In this document: piece by piece, positions 14,815 through 23,601 of the stretch
Layout of the letters: every line of letters starts with the position of its first letter
How positions within the stretch are numbered: position 1 is the first letter of the stretch
Assembly: GCF_000429445.1 (NCBI RefSeq)
Contig: NZ_AUBW01000005.1
Coordinates: 124,001 to 188,000 of the forward strand
Length of the DNA stretch: 64,000 bases
Reading direction: 5' to 3'
Source: Algoriphagus terrigena DSM 22685
Lineage (GTDB): Bacteria; Bacteroidota; Bacteroidia; Cytophagales; Cyclobacteriaceae
Position numbers and translations under genes: made by a program
Notes under the pieces: generated by a model
Seen by the model: only the letters and a program-made list of their open reading frames with translations
The model's database searches: none
Told to the model about the DNA's origin: nothing

Positions 14815-17800
14815 ATGTTCAAAGACATCTTTCTCTTCGAGCTCAAATACCGATTTGGGCGACCGGCTACTTGGATTTATTTTCTTCTTCTGTTGGTCAC
14901 AGCCGTGCTTTTGATCGGATTTGGCAATACGCCTGCCTCCGAAAAGGTCTTCCACAATTCCCCGTATGTGGTCGCTCAGCTGCTGGTGTTGATATCCATC
15001 TTTGGTATTCTCATCGCTTCTGCGATCATGGGCGTGCCGCTGTATCGGGATCTGGAGCACAAGACTGGCACCTTCCTCTTCAGCTACCCGATCACCAAAT
15101 TCGCATACTTTCAGGGTAGATTTTGGGGTTCCTTTGTGACACTACTATTCATCTCTACGGGAGCCATCCTTGGTATCTGGCTGGGAAGCTTGCTCGGCCC
15201 CACGTTCGGGACAGATGCGGAGCGGTACGGGCCAAATCTGCTGATGAATTACCTCCAGCCCTGGTTCACTCTTTTGCTGCCAAATCTCTGGTTGGCGGGT
15301 TCGCTGTTCTTTGCGCTGATCGTCTTCACCCGAAACATCCGCTCGATCTATTCTGGTGGTATCGTCGTGTTCATCGTGTACCTGCTGGCGAATTTCCTTT
15401 CGCAGGATATCGAAAACAAGGACCTCGTCCAGCTGATCGATCCCTTCGGACTTAACACGCTCAATCTCCAGACACGCTACCTCACGCCTTACGAAAAGAA
15501 CTCCTTTCTCCTTCCGCTGGAAGGAAATCTCCTGCTCAACCGCCTGCTGTGGTCGGGTCTTGGGCTGGTGTTTTTCATAGCCGCATACATGCGCTTTAGC
15601 TTTAGCTACTTCTTTCAGACTTCTCAGAAAAAGACCAAAACAAAGGCAGAAGCTACACCTGCTTTCATCAGCAAAAAGATCAGTGTGGTCTCAGATTTTT
15701 CCAAAAACTACCAATGGAACAGTCTAAAAACGCTCACGAAGATCGAGTTTCAGAACATCGGCAAGGACATCTATTTCCGCTCCATTCTCTTAGGCGGGCT
15801 GATCTTTCTGGTGTTGGACTTTTGGATAGGAAGCACGCTCTACAGCGTACCCAACTTCCCCTCGACGTCCTTCCTGATGGAGTACAAGACGTATGATTAC
15901 AATCTATTCGTCTTCATCATCATCGTCTTTTTCACCGGGGAAAGCCTCCATCGCGACAAGGCCACCGGCTACTCGGTGATCAACGACACATTTCCGGTGA
16001 GAGACGGAGTCGTGATTGCCTCGAAGTTTCTCGGAATGGCCTTGATCTGTCTGATCCTGACTACCACTCCTATCTTGGTGGGCATCGTTGTGCAGACGCT
16101 CAAAGGGTATTTTGACTATGATTTGGACGTCTACCTGATCGACAGCTTTCTGATCTCATTCCCGGATTACCTGCAGATGGTTTTGCTGGTTTTCGCAGTG
16201 CATCTGTTGGTCAACAATAAGTTCGGCGGGCATGCCGCGGCCATCGGTATCTGGTTGGTGATGATTATTCTCCGGGATTTTGCTGACTACAACTTCAATT
16301 TGTTTTTCTTCAGCTACAAGCCCGGATACACTTGGAGCGACATGAATGGGCTGGGGCATTTTGCGAAGCCATTGATTTGGTTTAATATCTATTGGACCGC
16401 TTGGGGGATTTTTCTGGTGCTTTTCTTCAGCATCTTCTTCAGTCGCGGCACGGAAAACTCCTGGAAAAGCAGATGGATCACTGCCAAATCCCGACTTTCC
16501 AAACCTGTTCCGAGACTGTCGTTCGTTTTCCTTGCGATTGCTTTGCTTTCCGGAGGCTATATCTACCACACCGTGGTGTATGAGAATGACTACGTCACCT
16601 CGGAGGAGGGCACTAAGCAGCAAGTGGCCTACGAAAAGCAACTGAAAAAGTATGAGGGCATTCCTCAACCCAAATACACCAAAGTCAATATCCAGGCGGA
16701 TCTGTATCCCATGGATCGGAACGCCTATTTCTTCGCAAGAGTCGAACTGGTCAACAAGACCGATTCGCCGATAGACTCCGTACACTTCAACTCTACTTCA
16801 CTGAGCGATTTCAAAGTAGTTTTGGACGGTGACACACTCGCTCATCGGTTTCCCTTGGATCTTGAATCTCCAAAATTCCAGCTTTTTGGGAAGAAACCCG
16901 AGAAGGAATGGTATCAGATCACCGCGCTTCCGCAGACGATGATGCCGGGCGACACGCTCAACCTGACTATCGTCAGCAAGGTCGAAAACAAAGGCTTTCC
17001 TAACTCAGGATACGGCCGGGAACTGGTGTACAACGGAACGTTTTTCAGCGGAGGAATCCCCGAAATCGGCTACGATCCAAACCAAGAAATCACCTCCGAC
17101 GAGGATCGTAAAAAATACGAGCTCCCGGAGAGACCCGAGGATCTTCCTCCCCATGACGACCCCAAAGGCAGGATGACCCTGCTATTCGCGGATGAAGCTG
17201 ACTTTATTCAGTTTGAGGCAACAGTCAGTACGATCCCGTCGCAGATTGCGGTGGCGCCGGGCTACTTGCAGCGGGAGTGGGAGGAAGACGGCCGTCGGTA
17301 CTTCCATTACATCCAGGACACGCCGATTCAGTCATTTTTTACCTTTGTGTCCGCAGAATATGAGGTATTGAAAGATCAAACAACCCTTCCGAGCGGGCAA
17401 AAGGTCGACATCGAGATCTTCCACGACGCAAAGCATGCGTACAACTTGGATCGATTCCTGGAATCATACAAAGATGGCTTGACCTACTTCTCGGAGACTT
17501 ACGGAGACTTCCAGTTTAAGCAGATGCGATTGCTGGAGTTTCCCCGCTACGCAGGTTTTGCGCAGTCTTTCCCTAACACGGTTCCTTTCTCGGAAGACTT
17601 TGGCTGGGTGGCAAATTTCAGCGATCCCGATGCCTTTGACTATGTGTATTATGTGACCGCCCACGAGCTGGCGCATCAGTGGTGGGGACACCAGATCACT
17701 CCCAATGCGACACGTGGCGCCAACTTGATCTCGGAAGCCTTGGCCGAGTATTCCGCCCTGATCCTGACGGAAAGAAAGTATGGCAAAGACAACATGAAGC

Positions 17801-18459
17801 GGTTTCTGAAGGATGAACTGGATCGCTACCTGCGCGGAAGAGGCAATGAAGCCAAAAAAGAAAATACCTTCATCAACACCAACCGTTCGTATCAGTGGTA
17901 CAATAAGGGAAGCTTGATTCTCTATGGATTGAGAGATCTGATCGGCCCCGAGGCGATTGATTCCGCGCTGTATTCCTTCAATCAGGAGTTTGGGCTGAAA
18001 GAAACCCCGCCCTTTCCCGGTAGCTCTGATCTCTATCGCCATCTGAAGGCTGTGACGCCGGACAGTCTCCAATATTACCTGGACGACACATGGAATAAAC
18101 TGGCGCTATACGACAACAAAGCCGAAACAGCCGAAGCTAAAAAAATCTCAGAAGGAGAATATGAAATCACCCTGAAGATCAAGTCTCAAAAAATATATGC
18201 AGACGAGACCGGCCGTGAAACCAACGCCGAATATGAGGGGGATTACATCGATATCGGCGTGTTTGCAGCCGATGATACTGATGAAAATGGAAGAGCACGC
18301 ACCAATCCACTTTACATCCAGAAGTACAAGATCAAGCCCGGCGAAACTACGCTGACATTCCGTGTGAAAGGCGAGCCTGCCAAAGCGGGCATCGATCCCT
18401 ACAACAAGCTGATTGACCGGATTCCTGATGACAATACGATCAGTGTGGAAATCCCGTAA
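14815..18459 (+). CDS. ABC-2 permease fused to an M1-family aminopeptidase
   Basis: A 1214-residue protein. Residues 1 to about 575 are two ABC-2-like membrane modules with about six helices each, separated by a short cytoplasmic stretch. The last helix (near RLSFVFLAIALLSGGYIY) leads into an extracytoplasmic part from about 600 on. This part has an M1 peptidase fold with the zinc motif HELAHQWWGH (His950, Glu951, His954) and the third ligand Glu974 (SEALAEY). The classical GAMEN exopeptidase loop is not obvious; the matching region reads PRYAGFAQSFPNTVPFSE. Such fusions occur across Bacteroidota with no assigned substrate. With its ATPase it may export a peptide and trim it, or use transport energy to act on a membrane substrate. 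Both are inference. Confidence 0.9.
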   Translation: MFKDIFLFELKYRFGRPATWIYFLLLLVTAVLLIGFGNTPASEKVFHNSPYVVAQLLVLISIFGILIASAIMGVPLYRDLEHKTGTFLFSYPITKFAYFQGRFWGSFVTLLFISTGAILGIWLGSLLGPTFGTDAERYGPNLLMNYLQPWFTLLLPNLWLAGSLFFALIVFTRNIRSIYSGGIVVFIVYLLANFLSQDIENKDLVQLIDPFGLNTLNLQTRYLTPYEKNSFLLPLEGNLLLNRLLWSGLGLVFFIAAYMRFSFSYFFQTSQKKTKTKAEATPAFISKKISVVSDFSKNYQWNSLKTLTKIEFQNIGKDIYFRSILLGGLIFLVLDFWIGSTLYSVPNFPSTSFLMEYKTYDYNLFVFIIIVFFTGESLHRDKATGYSVINDTFPVRDGVVIASKFLGMALICLILTTTPILVGIVVQTLKGYFDYDLDVYLIDSFLISFPDYLQMVLLVFAVHLLVNNKFGGHAAAIGIWLVMIILRDFADYNFNLFFFSYKPGYTWSDMNGLGHFAKPLIWFNIYWTAWGIFLVLFFSIFFSRGTENSWKSRWITAKSRLSKPVPRLSFVFLAIALLSGGYIYHTVVYENDYVTSEEGTKQQVAYEKQLKKYEGIPQPKYTKVNIQADLYPMDRNAYFFARVELVNKTDSPIDSVHFNSTSLSDFKVVLDGDTLAHRFPLDLESPKFQLFGKKPEKEWYQITALPQTMMPGDTLNLTIVSKVENKGFPNSGYGRELVYNGTFFSGGIPEIGYDPNQEITSDEDRKKYELPERPEDLPPHDDPKGRMTLLFADEADFIQFEATVSTIPSQIAVAPGYLQREWEEDGRRYFHYIQDTPIQSFFTFVSAEYEVLKDQTTLPSGQKVDIEIFHDAKHAYNLDRFLESYKDGLTYFSETYGDFQFKQMRLLEFPRYAGFAQSFPNTVPFSEDFGWVANFSDPDAFDYVYYVTAHELAHQWWGHQITPNATRGANLISEALAEYSALILTERKYGKDNMKRFLKDELDRYLRGRGNEAKKENTFINTNRSYQWYNKGSLILYGLRDLIGPEAIDSALYSFNQEFGLKETPPFPGSSDLYRHLKAVTPDSLQYYLDDTWNKLALYDNKAETAEAKKISEGEYEITLKIKSQKIYADETGRETNAEYEGDYIDIGVFAADDTDENGRARTNPLYIQKYKIKPGETTLTFRVKGEPAKAGIDPYNKLIDRIPDDNTISVEIP

Positions 18460-18488
18460 CGTCAGAACGGCTATTGATCGAGTAAAAT

Positions 18489-18526
18489 AAAAAAGGTCAC
18501 CCATTTAGTTCAGGGTGACCTTTTTT
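18489..18526 (+). terminator. Rho-independent terminator, bidirectional
   Basis: AAAAAAGGTCACCC (18489-18502) pairs with GGGTGACCTTTTTT (18513-18526) over a 10-base loop. It ends the ABC fusion gene and also stands just after the stop of the truncated membrane-protein copy on the minus strand, as the related hairpin at 20576 does for the intact gene. Confidence 0.87.
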
Positions 18527-18541
18527 GATAAATCCAACAGT

Positions 18542-18637
18542 TTACCTCTTCCTCCGCACTACGGCGAAGAGAATCAAGATAAATGCTGCCCCGTCGACCA
18601 CCAATTCAAGTTCGCCGACATCAAGGTCGATGTCCAG
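18542..18637 (-). pseudogene. Truncated copy of the small membrane protein gene at 20628-20837
   Basis: Read on the minus strand, 18637-18542 gives LDIDLDVGELELVVDGAAFI then LILFAVVRRKR and a stop. The intact gene 2.1 kb away ends LDIDIDLGKPEW...VVGAAAFI then LILVAVVRRKR. The copy lacks about seven codons (the YEQPWVWV part), has no start or signal peptide, and meets an upstream stop within six codons. The terminator-like hairpin after it is retained. It is the 3' remnant of a former paralogue. The rest of the gap 18460-18852 holds no gene that I can support. Confidence 0.78.
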
Positions 18638-18852
18638 CCCTATGAGATTATTTTATCAAATACAAACGGCCATTCGCATATTTTTCATTAAATTCTCTTC
18701 GATTAAAAAATTTAGAAAATCGCGGAACTTGATTGACCCATCCTCATCTGATATTGGATGATTTTTTAGCCAGTTCTTGCCTATTTGCTTCGCATAGTTT
18801 TTCAGTACCTAAACATTTATTTTGTTCCATTCTTCAACTAAACCCAAGTCCT

Positions 18853-20373
18853 ATGCAAAAGTCCTTTTATCGTCCTTTTTTCCTGGGTGCCTTGATCGTC
18901 GGCATCAGTTATAGCTGTATCGAGCAGAAATTAGAGCCCAATGTCGCTCTCTCTGAAGCCGATGAGATCGCCTCCAAAAATGCTGAAAACATTAACGCAA
19001 GAATGCTCGGAGAAGACAGCCCCCAGTTTACCCTGGTAACAGGGCAATACATTATTATCTCCGCTTCTCATTCCCTTCCTTCGGGCTTGGAAGAAGCGGT
19101 GCTAAATGCAAATGGTAAAATCTCTGCATTGATGGCAGAGGTGGGAGTAGCCACAGCCAGCTCCGATGCTCCAGATTTTGCGACCAAAATGGCAAAAGTC
19201 CCCGGAGTCCAGTCTGTCATCCGGGATATCACGGGGATGTGGATCGAAACTCCAAAGACTTTTGAACTTGACGAAAGTCTCTTTCCTGAATCTTTCGACA
19301 ATCCCAATACCAATACCCGCTTTCCACTTCAGTGGGGACATTTAGCTATTCATGCTCCGGAAGCTTGGGCTGCAGGCTACCAAGGTGAGGGAGTAACTGT
19401 GGCTGTGTTGGATGGTGGATTTCGACTTGACCACGCGGATCTGTCTGGGAACATTATCTATGCGAAGAGTTTTGTGCCTGGAGAGGGAGCACAATTTGTT
19501 GGAAATGGATTTAGCCATGGAAGCCATGTGGCAGGTACGGTGGCAGCCCTGGACAACAATATTGGGGTCGTCGGGGTAGCTCCCAAAGCAAAGCTGGCAT
19601 TGATTAAAGTATTGAGTGATGCCGGAAGCGGGGAATTCTCCTGGCTTAACGAAGGTATTTTGGATGCCGTGGAACAGGATGTAGATGTGATCAATATGAG
19701 CTTGGGTGCATATCTTCCTCGAAATGGGAAGTTTTGGGATGACAACGGTACCCCAAATGATCCCTCGGATGATTTTATCGTCAATGAAACCAAGGCGATT
19801 CAGGAGTTAATCACTGTTTTGACCCGTGTAATCAACTATGCCAACCAAAAGGGAGTTACAGTAATTGCGGCCGCTGGTAATGATGGGGCCAATGGAAATA
19901 AAGATAAGTCCAACATCAATATACCTTCCGATATACCCAATGTACTTTCGATTTCCGCAACTGGACCAATGGGATGGGCTCTCAATCCTTCTACAGACTT
20001 GGATCGGTTTTCATCCTATTCTAACTACGGAACTCCAGCTGTCACTTTCGCGGCACCCGGAGGAGATTTTGCGCTACCTGGCAATGCCCCTTGTACTGTT
20101 TCGGGGGTAACAATCCCTTGTTGGGCCTTTGATATGGTGCTGAGTGTCGGCAATATCGGTTCTTATAACTGGTCTGCAGGCACAAGCATGGCGTCGCCTC
20201 ATGCAGCTGGTGTAGCTGCTTTGATTATCGGCAAAAATGGAGGCTCGATGAGTCCCACGCAAGTTGCTGCAGCCATAAAAGCTTCTGCAGATGATTTGGG
20301 ATCACCTGGAAGGGATCCTTTGTATGGGATGGGTAGAATAAATGCCGCCAAAGCGGTGGGAGTAAGTTACTGA
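18853..20373 (+). CDS. S8 family subtilisin-like serine peptidase, lipoprotein
   Basis: A 506-residue secreted protease. The N-terminus has a hydrophobic signal ending ISYSC, so Cys22 is a probable lipid anchor. A prodomain-like region (about 50-150) is followed by the subtilase domain with catalytic Asp187 (VAVLDGGF), His222 (HGSHVAG) and Ser445 (GTSMASPHAAG); AAGNDG carries the oxyanion Asn. The protein ends right after the catalytic domain (GMGRINAAKAV) with no C-terminal sorting domain, so it is not an obvious T9SS cargo. The ATG at 18853 is chosen because it starts the signal peptide. It sits between the intact and the truncated copy of the small membrane gene. Confidence 0.93.
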   Translation: MQKSFYRPFFLGALIVGISYSCIEQKLEPNVALSEADEIASKNAENINARMLGEDSPQFTLVTGQYIIISASHSLPSGLEEAVLNANGKISALMAEVGVATASSDAPDFATKMAKVPGVQSVIRDITGMWIETPKTFELDESLFPESFDNPNTNTRFPLQWGHLAIHAPEAWAAGYQGEGVTVAVLDGGFRLDHADLSGNIIYAKSFVPGEGAQFVGNGFSHGSHVAGTVAALDNNIGVVGVAPKAKLALIKVLSDAGSGEFSWLNEGILDAVEQDVDVINMSLGAYLPRNGKFWDDNGTPNDPSDDFIVNETKAIQELITVLTRVINYANQKGVTVIAAAGNDGANGNKDKSNINIPSDIPNVLSISATGPMGWALNPSTDLDRFSSYSNYGTPAVTFAAPGGDFALPGNAPCTVSGVTIPCWAFDMVLSVGNIGSYNWSAGTSMASPHAAGVAALIIGKNGGSMSPTQVAAAIKASADDLGSPGRDPLYGMGRINAAKAVGVSY

Positions 20374-20402
20374 AAATAGAAATTCATCAAGTTTTTACAG
20401 GA

Positions 20403-20437
20403 GGCTGTTTCCGATCTATTGGAAACAGCCGCTTTTA
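20403..20437 (+). terminator. Rho-independent terminator after the S8 peptidase gene
   Basis: A 10-bp perfect stem (GGCTGTTTCC and complement) with an 8-base loop, followed by GCTTTTATTTT. Confidence 0.85.
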
Positions 20438-20575
20438 TTTTCAGCCATTTAATTAGTTTTTTCCTTCATCCGATTTAACACCAATACCCAGATTACAACT
20501 AACAATTGGTGACAATTGAGCCAACAACGTTTTCACTTGCCTTAAATAGATCAAAAAAGACGGGCACAACACCAA

Positions 20576-20612
20576 AAAAAAGGTCGCCCTTCATATCAAG
20601 GCGACCTTTTTT
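20576..20612 (-). terminator. Rho-independent terminator after the small membrane protein gene
   Basis: GGTCGCC at 20582-20588 pairs with GGCGACC at 20600-20606, flanked by A and T runs. It resembles the hairpin at 18489-18526 next to the truncated copy (GGTCACCC stem). Confidence 0.85.
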
Positions 20613-20627
20613 GCATGCTCCGGTGAC

Positions 20628-20837
20628 TTACCTCTTCCTTCGCACCACAGCGACGAGAATCAAGATAAACGCTGCCGCGCCAACGACCCAGACCCAAGGC
20701 TGCTCGTACCATTCTGGCTTACCGAGGTCAATGTCAATATCCAGACCTCCATCTTGCGCAAAGATCTGAAAGGAGATCAACAGGCCCAAAAGAGCCAAAA
20801 TCGTAATTTTCGAGTACTTGTTTTCTAGATAGTTCAT
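20628..20837 (-). CDS. Small membrane protein with signal peptide and C-terminal anchor
   Basis: A 69-residue protein: a signal peptide (ILALLGLLISFQIFAQ), a short acidic exported stretch (GGLDIDIDLGK), an aromatic patch (EWYEQPWVWV), a transmembrane segment (VVGAAAFILILVAVV) and a basic RRKR end. I do not recognise the family by name. Its partner upstream on the same strand is an outer-membrane beta-barrel gene 21 bases away, so the two are probably co-transcribed. A 3' remnant of a related gene lies at 18542-18637. Confidence 0.75.
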   Translation of the reverse strand: MNYLENKYSKITILALLGLLISFQIFAQDGGLDIDIDLGKPEWYEQPWVWVVGAAAFILILVAVVRRKR

Positions 20838-20858
20838 GGTAAAAAGTGGTTAGATGAA

Positions 20859-21395
20859 TTATTTAAATCGAATATTGTAGGTCCACGCAATCCCTAAGCT
20901 CTGTACGTCGTTGAAGGGATCGGAGACTAAGATTTGGTTATAGTAGGCGAAGATGTTCCAGTTGTAATTGTGGTATCCGATCTGCGGACGGAAGTAGGCC
21001 CCGCCAGTCTCCCCGCCACCGGTTCCTGTGAAAAAGGAATATCCTAAGTCAGTCCCGACAAAGAACCCTTCCGGCTGTGGGTAATACCTAAGCATCACTC
21101 CCAACGGGATTACACCAAAATCATCAGATCCTAGTACATCTGATTTTTTGAAATAATGGGAATAGCCCGACGCGATTCCGAGACCGAAATTGTCGGTTCG
21201 CATAAACTGCCCCGCTACATCAAGGCCCAAGATAAAGGAGGAGAAATCCGCAGTGTTTCCGAGAGGAGCTGCAATATTCACACCTGCCTTCAGCCAGGAG
21301 TTATCTTCGTTGATATCTTCCAGGTCTCTTTCCGTTTGTGCATAGGTCACAATTCCTGTGAATAAAAATGCACCGATCAGCAATAGTCTTTTCAT
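20859..21395 (-). CDS. Outer-membrane beta-barrel protein
   Basis: A 178-residue protein with a signal peptide ending TYAQ and alternating aromatic strands to the C-terminus (NIFAYYNQILVSD, then GIAWTYNIRFK), ending in a basic aromatic residue pair as small porin-like barrels do. The ATG at 21395 begins the signal sequence; the longer reading from 21482 adds a non-hydrophobic leader. The cargo or ligand is unknown. It is the first gene of a pair with the 69-residue membrane protein. Confidence 0.75.
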   Translation of the reverse strand: MKRLLLIGAFLFTGIVTYAQTERDLEDINEDNSWLKAGVNIAAPLGNTADFSSFILGLDVAGQFMRTDNFGLGIASGYSHYFKKSDVLGSDDFGVIPLGVMLRYYPQPEGFFVGTDLGYSFFTGTGGGETGGAYFRPQIGYHNYNWNIFAYYNQILVSDPFNDVQSLGIAWTYNIRFK

Positions 21396-21551
21396 AGGTA
21401 GTTTGGTTTCCCTTATTAGTCCCAAACTAGGTGCCGTTACTCGGAAAACTCTGCTAAAAGCCCCCTTACGAGCCCTATTCATCGATTTCCAGGTTTTATA
21501 GCCCGAAATAATCAGGCCGTCAGATCCCTTTTTCGGGGAAATTTTTCCCCG

Positions 21552-22430
21552 TTATGACGCGCTTCTATCTATTTTCCGCCAAGAATTTGGGTTCACTCCC
21601 GTCACCGATTTGAAACTTCGATTGAAATAGGAGAGGTTTTCGAAGCCTACCTTAAAGGCGATTTCAGAGATTCCCAGATCGGTCTCCTGCAAAAGCTTTT
21701 GCGCCTCGCTGATTCGGAGCTGCAGGAGGTATCGGGTGAAGGTCATCCGGGTGCGCAGTTTGAAAAACCTGCAAAAGGCCTCTTTACTGAGGTTGGCTCG
21801 CTCAGCAGCCTCTTCCAAAGCAATCGGACGAAAGCGGTTTTCAAGCAAAAATTGCATCACCTGATTCATCCTCTTCCCATCCCGTTCCGATAGTCCCCGT
21901 AAAAGCGTCGGACGGTTGAGCGGAACGATGTCTTCTCCGGATTGATCCAGGATGGAAAGTAACTGAATAGCCAACTGGAAGCGACCTAAGCCGACACTCG
22001 GGGGAAAAACCTCAAATATCTCCAGGATCCTACGCTTGCTCTCTCCAAAAATCTGAAAGCACAAACCCGAAAACTCTTTGAATTTGCGCAGCGCCTCCAG
22101 TTCCTCCAAGTCACCGAGGGCCTTTCCAAAAGCAGCAAAATCAAAGAAAACAGTGTCTCCTGCCGAGGTCAGGGTGCCCAATTCTTCAAAATACTCCGGG
22201 TCACTCCGAAAGACGTGGGGGGCATTTTCCCCCAAAAAGAACACATCCCCGGCCTGAAACCGGCCGACATAGTCCCCGCTCAGAAACTGCCCCTTTCCCT
22301 CCAAGATCACCGTCAACTGCAGCTGCGGATGCTGGTGGAGTCTATCGTAAAAGTGCCGCCCACGATCCTGCTGATAGCGGACAAATTCCCGATGGGACTT
22401 CGGAATCTGAAAGGAAATGATCTTCGCCAT
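21552..22430 (-). CDS. AraC family regulator, probably of the hydroxyproline genes
   Basis: A 292-residue protein with an N-terminal cupin-type sensor domain (LQLTVILEGKGQFLSGDYVG, then GDVFFLGENAPHVF) and a C-terminal AraC double helix-turn-helix (LSKEAFCRFFKLRTRMTF, then ISEIAFKVGFENLSYFNRSF). It is divergently transcribed from the catabolic genes with 182 bases between them. That layout usually means it controls them and itself, here with hydroxyproline or a pathway intermediate as the likely signal. Confidence 0.88.
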   Translation of the reverse strand: MAKIISFQIPKSHREFVRYQQDRGRHFYDRLHQHPQLQLTVILEGKGQFLSGDYVGRFQAGDVFFLGENAPHVFRSDPEYFEELGTLTSAGDTVFFDFAAFGKALGDLEELEALRKFKEFSGLCFQIFGESKRRILEIFEVFPPSVGLGRFQLAIQLLSILDQSGEDIVPLNRPTLLRGLSERDGKRMNQVMQFLLENRFRPIALEEAAERANLSKEAFCRFFKLRTRMTFTRYLLQLRISEAQKLLQETDLGISEIAFKVGFENLSYFNRSFKSVTGVNPNSWRKIDRSAS

Positions 22431-22541
22431 ACTCAGAAAGTGGTATCAAATTGAATTCAATATTAAATATCAATCAATTAATCGATCAATATAGTACCAT
22501 AAACTACTAATCCTGTGAAAGAATTCCGAAATCTGAACCGC

Positions 22542-22549
22542 TACTTTTG
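22542..22549 (+). promoter_or_regulatory. Possible -7 element (TACTTTTG) for the hydroxyproline operon
   Basis: Matches TAnnTTTG, 63 bases before the deaminase start, in the AraC-divergent region. A clear -33 element is lacking, as expected if an activator is needed. Just upstream (22460-22500) lies an AT-rich stretch with several ATCAAT/ATTGAT words that could hold the AraC site. Confidence 0.45.
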
Positions 22550-22563
22550 AATTGAATTTCAAG

Positions 22564-22588
22564 AGGGGTTCAAGTCCCTTCCATCAAT
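22564..22588 (+). other. tRNA 3'-end-like fragment (T-arm and acceptor strand)
   Basis: AGGGG-TTCAAGT-CCCTT forms a canonical T-arm with the invariant T-T-C-x-A loop, and eight bases (CCATCAAT) follow like an acceptor strand plus discriminator. No D-arm or matching 5' acceptor strand lies upstream, so this is not a full tRNA gene. It may be the leftover of a tRNA-gene integration site or chance. Confidence 0.35.
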
Positions 22589-22612
22589 CGCAATCATCAA
22601 AACGAACATACT

Positions 22613-23503
22613 ATGAATTGGAAAGGCGTATTTCCCGCAGTCACCACCAAATTTCACGCAGACGGAAGTCTGGACATGGACTTGTTTTTCAAAAACCTGG
22701 ATTTCCAACTGGAATCCGGCGTGAACGGGATCATCCTTGGCGGAACGCTGGGTGAAAGCTCTGTTTTGTCCCAAGAAGAAAAGATCACACTCACTGGCGA
22801 AACTGTAAAATACATCAACGGGAGGGTTCCTGTAATCTTGAACATCGCCGAAGGAGCGACGCAGGACGCACTTTTCTGGGCTAAAAAAGCCGAAGAGCTG
22901 GGAGCTTCCGGCTTGATGATGTTGCCTCCGATGCGCTATGCGGCAGATGCGAGAGAAGTGGTGACCTACTTCAAGACCGTCGCCAACTCGACCAAGCTTC
23001 CGATCATGATCTATAACAATCCAATCGATTACAAGACTTTGGTGACGATCGACATGTTTGCGGAGCTGGCTGAATGTGAAAACATCCAGGCTATCAAAGA
23101 ATCGACCCGAGACATCTCTAACGTGACTCGAATGATCAACCGTTTCGGTGACCGATATGCGCTGCTTTGTGGTGTGGACACCCTGGCGATGGAAGAGTTG
23201 CTGATGGGTGCCGTGGGTTGGGTAGCTGGGTTGGTTTGTGCTTTTCCCAAGGAAACTGTGACCATCTTCAACTTGGTGCAGGAAGGAAAGATCGAAGAGG
23301 CGAGAGAAATCTACCGTTGGTTTTTGCCTTTGCTGGAGTTGGATATCCATCCGAAACTGGTGCAATACATCAAGCTGGCCGAGCAGCACTGCGGCATCGG
23401 ATCTGAGCATGTGCGTGCACCAAGATTGACCTTGATCGGAGAAGAACGAGAAAGAATCGAAGGAATCATTACCGAGGGCTTGGCAAAAAGACCGAAATTG
23501 TAA
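22613..23503 (+). CDS. DapA-family lyase, probable 1-pyrroline-4-hydroxy-2-carboxylate deaminase
   Basis: A 296-residue TIM-barrel protein of the dihydrodipicolinate synthase/N-acetylneuraminate lyase family. The Schiff-base Lys162 (AIKES), the catalytic Tyr134 (IMIYNNP) and the GGTLGES carboxylate-binding motif (about 43-49) are present. In the D-hydroxyproline route such an enzyme removes water and ammonia from 1-pyrroline-4-hydroxy-2-carboxylate to give 2-oxoglutarate semialdehyde. The specific role is inferred from the neighbours: aldehyde dehydrogenase, hydroxyproline epimerase and FAD dehydrogenase. It is the first gene of the cluster. Confidence 0.85.
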   Translation: MNWKGVFPAVTTKFHADGSLDMDLFFKNLDFQLESGVNGIILGGTLGESSVLSQEEKITLTGETVKYINGRVPVILNIAEGATQDALFWAKKAEELGASGLMMLPPMRYAADAREVVTYFKTVANSTKLPIMIYNNPIDYKTLVTIDMFAELAECENIQAIKESTRDISNVTRMINRFGDRYALLCGVDTLAMEELLMGAVGWVAGLVCAFPKETVTIFNLVQEGKIEEAREIYRWFLPLLELDIHPKLVQYIKLAEQHCGIGSEHVRAPRLTLIGEERERIEGIITEGLAKRPKL

Positions 23504-23506
23504 AAT

Positions 23507-23600
23507 AGACTCAAGAAGCAAGATATTAGACACAAGACCTGTCGAGTAATGCTCTTTGGGGCCAATTTTCCAATTTTGCAATCTTACAATCTTACAATTC
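23507..23600. repeat. Phrase-like low-complexity intergenic repeat
   Basis: Two word types fill the gap: AGACTCAAGAAGCAAGATAT, then (after ATTAG) ACACAAGAC; and CCAATTTTCCAATTTTGCAA followed by TCTTACAATCTTACAATTC. Each word recurs with small changes, and related text occurs at 25179, 26235 and 61343. It ends right at the aldehyde dehydrogenase start codon. Confidence 0.7.
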
Positions 23601-23601
23601 T

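Noticed and set aside
18525..18761. 78-residue plus-strand frame
   Set aside because: Its first half is the antisense of the truncated membrane-protein copy and the rest is AT-rich and non-coding.
22559..23581. 340-residue minus-strand frame
   Set aside because: It is fully antisense to the DapA-family deaminase gene, whose catalytic motifs are intact. Its N-terminal-looking text ends in DGRDLNPS-type wording produced by the tRNA-like fragment.
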